Shown in pieces: positions 5,861-5,994 of a stretch of 5,994 nt of DNA (within the stretch, counting starts at the first letter, position 1; every line of letters starts with the position of its first letter). The notes under the pieces are model-generated. The model did no database searches and was not told the DNA's origin. It worked only from the letters and a program-made list of their open reading frames with translations. Position numbers and translations under genes: made by a program. The DNA comes from Prevotellaceae bacterium (GTDB taxonomy: Bacteria > Bacteroidota > Bacteroidia > Bacteroidales > Paludibacteraceae), in the NCBI GenBank assembly GCA_031290375.1, contig JAITNR010000167.1, forward strand, positions 1 through 5,994, in the 5' to 3' direction.

Positions 5861-5994
5861 ATGTTTTTACGCAAGAAAAGGAATCCAAGTGGGGTTGTCA
5901 GCGTTCAGGTTATTGACAAAAGCCAAGGCAAGTACCGTGTTCTAAAAACCATCGGCAGCAGTTCGGACTCTGTCGAGATAGATAAATTGTACAC
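5861..5994 (+). CDS. IS1634-like transposase, N-terminal fragment (runs off the window)
   Basis: The 44 visible codons read MFLRKKRNPSGVVSVQVIDK, then a KYRVLKTIGSSSD stretch, then EIDKLY. This is the characteristic N-terminus of IS1634-family DDE transposases of the IS4 group: basic start, a strand with V-x-V-Q, a K-x-[R]-x-x-K-T-[IV]-G-x-[SA]-x-[DE] motif and an E-I-x-x-L helix. These enzymes cut and paste the insertion sequence; the catalytic DDE core lies beyond the window edge. The start at 5861 matches the family's usual first residues. Completeness and activity cannot be judged. Confidence 0.8.
   Translation, partial: MFLRKKRNPSGVVSVQVIDKSQGKYRVLKTIGSSSDSVEIDKLY

Larger units (their letters stand above)
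5745..5994 (+). mobile_element. Left end of an IS1634-like (IS4-related) insertion sequence, partial
   Basis: The right edge holds the first 44 codons of an IS1634-family transposase (5861 onward) preceded by its promoter and a hairpin. The left boundary is an estimate: homology-like TPR sequence stops near 5740-5745. The terminal inverted repeat and target duplication cannot be fixed because the other end is outside the window. The element appears to have landed in the TPR gene at 5530. Confidence 0.65.

Overview
The window looks like a chromosomal segment from a Bacteroidota (Bacteroidetes) bacterium, most likely of the order Bacteroidales. It is AT-rich. Several promoter-like sites fit the phylum's unusual consensus, TTTG, then about 19-22 bases, then TAnnTTTG. 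Signal peptides end in the phylum-typical Ala|Gln junction. The protein set (PagL-like barrel, OmpA/PD40/TPR fusion, small secreted TPR protein, long serine acetyltransferase) is also characteristic.

Layout, left to right. Bases 1-389 hold no gene. They contain a leftward promoter (20-50) that must serve a gene beyond the left edge, a roughly 100-bp palindromic repeat (169-270), and a rightward promoter (318-349). A complete serine O-acetyltransferase gene follows (390-1265; first step of cysteine synthesis). Bases 1266-1888 hold no convincing protein gene. They carry a second palindromic repeat of the same family (1396-1436), an AT-rich inverted repeat (1443-1461), and, on the minus strand, a promoter followed by about 195 bases whose two ends are perfectly complementary and which ends in a T-run. 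I read this as a candidate structured small RNA with a 6S-like outline.

Bases 1889-5775 form a probable rightward cluster of four envelope-related genes: a PagL-like lipid A deacylase / acyloxyacyl hydrolase (1889-3190); 25 bases later a TPR-PD40 propeller-CRD-OmpA protein with the domain order of PorE of the type IX secretion system (3216-5072); a small protein with a His/Cys motif and a TPR-like helical tail (5174-5533); and, overlapping it by four bases, a short secreted TPR protein (5530-5775). The first two point to outer-membrane lipid A remodelling and peptidoglycan-anchored outer-membrane complexes. A functional link between them is inferred from adjacency only.

The right edge is the start of an insertion sequence: the N-terminus of an IS1634-like (IS4-related) transposase begins at 5861 and runs off the window. 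The preceding TPR gene ends abruptly just before it and was probably cut by this insertion. I see no CRISPR array, tRNA or rRNA. No new protein system is evident; the least explained element is the candidate minus-strand RNA at 1549-1745.
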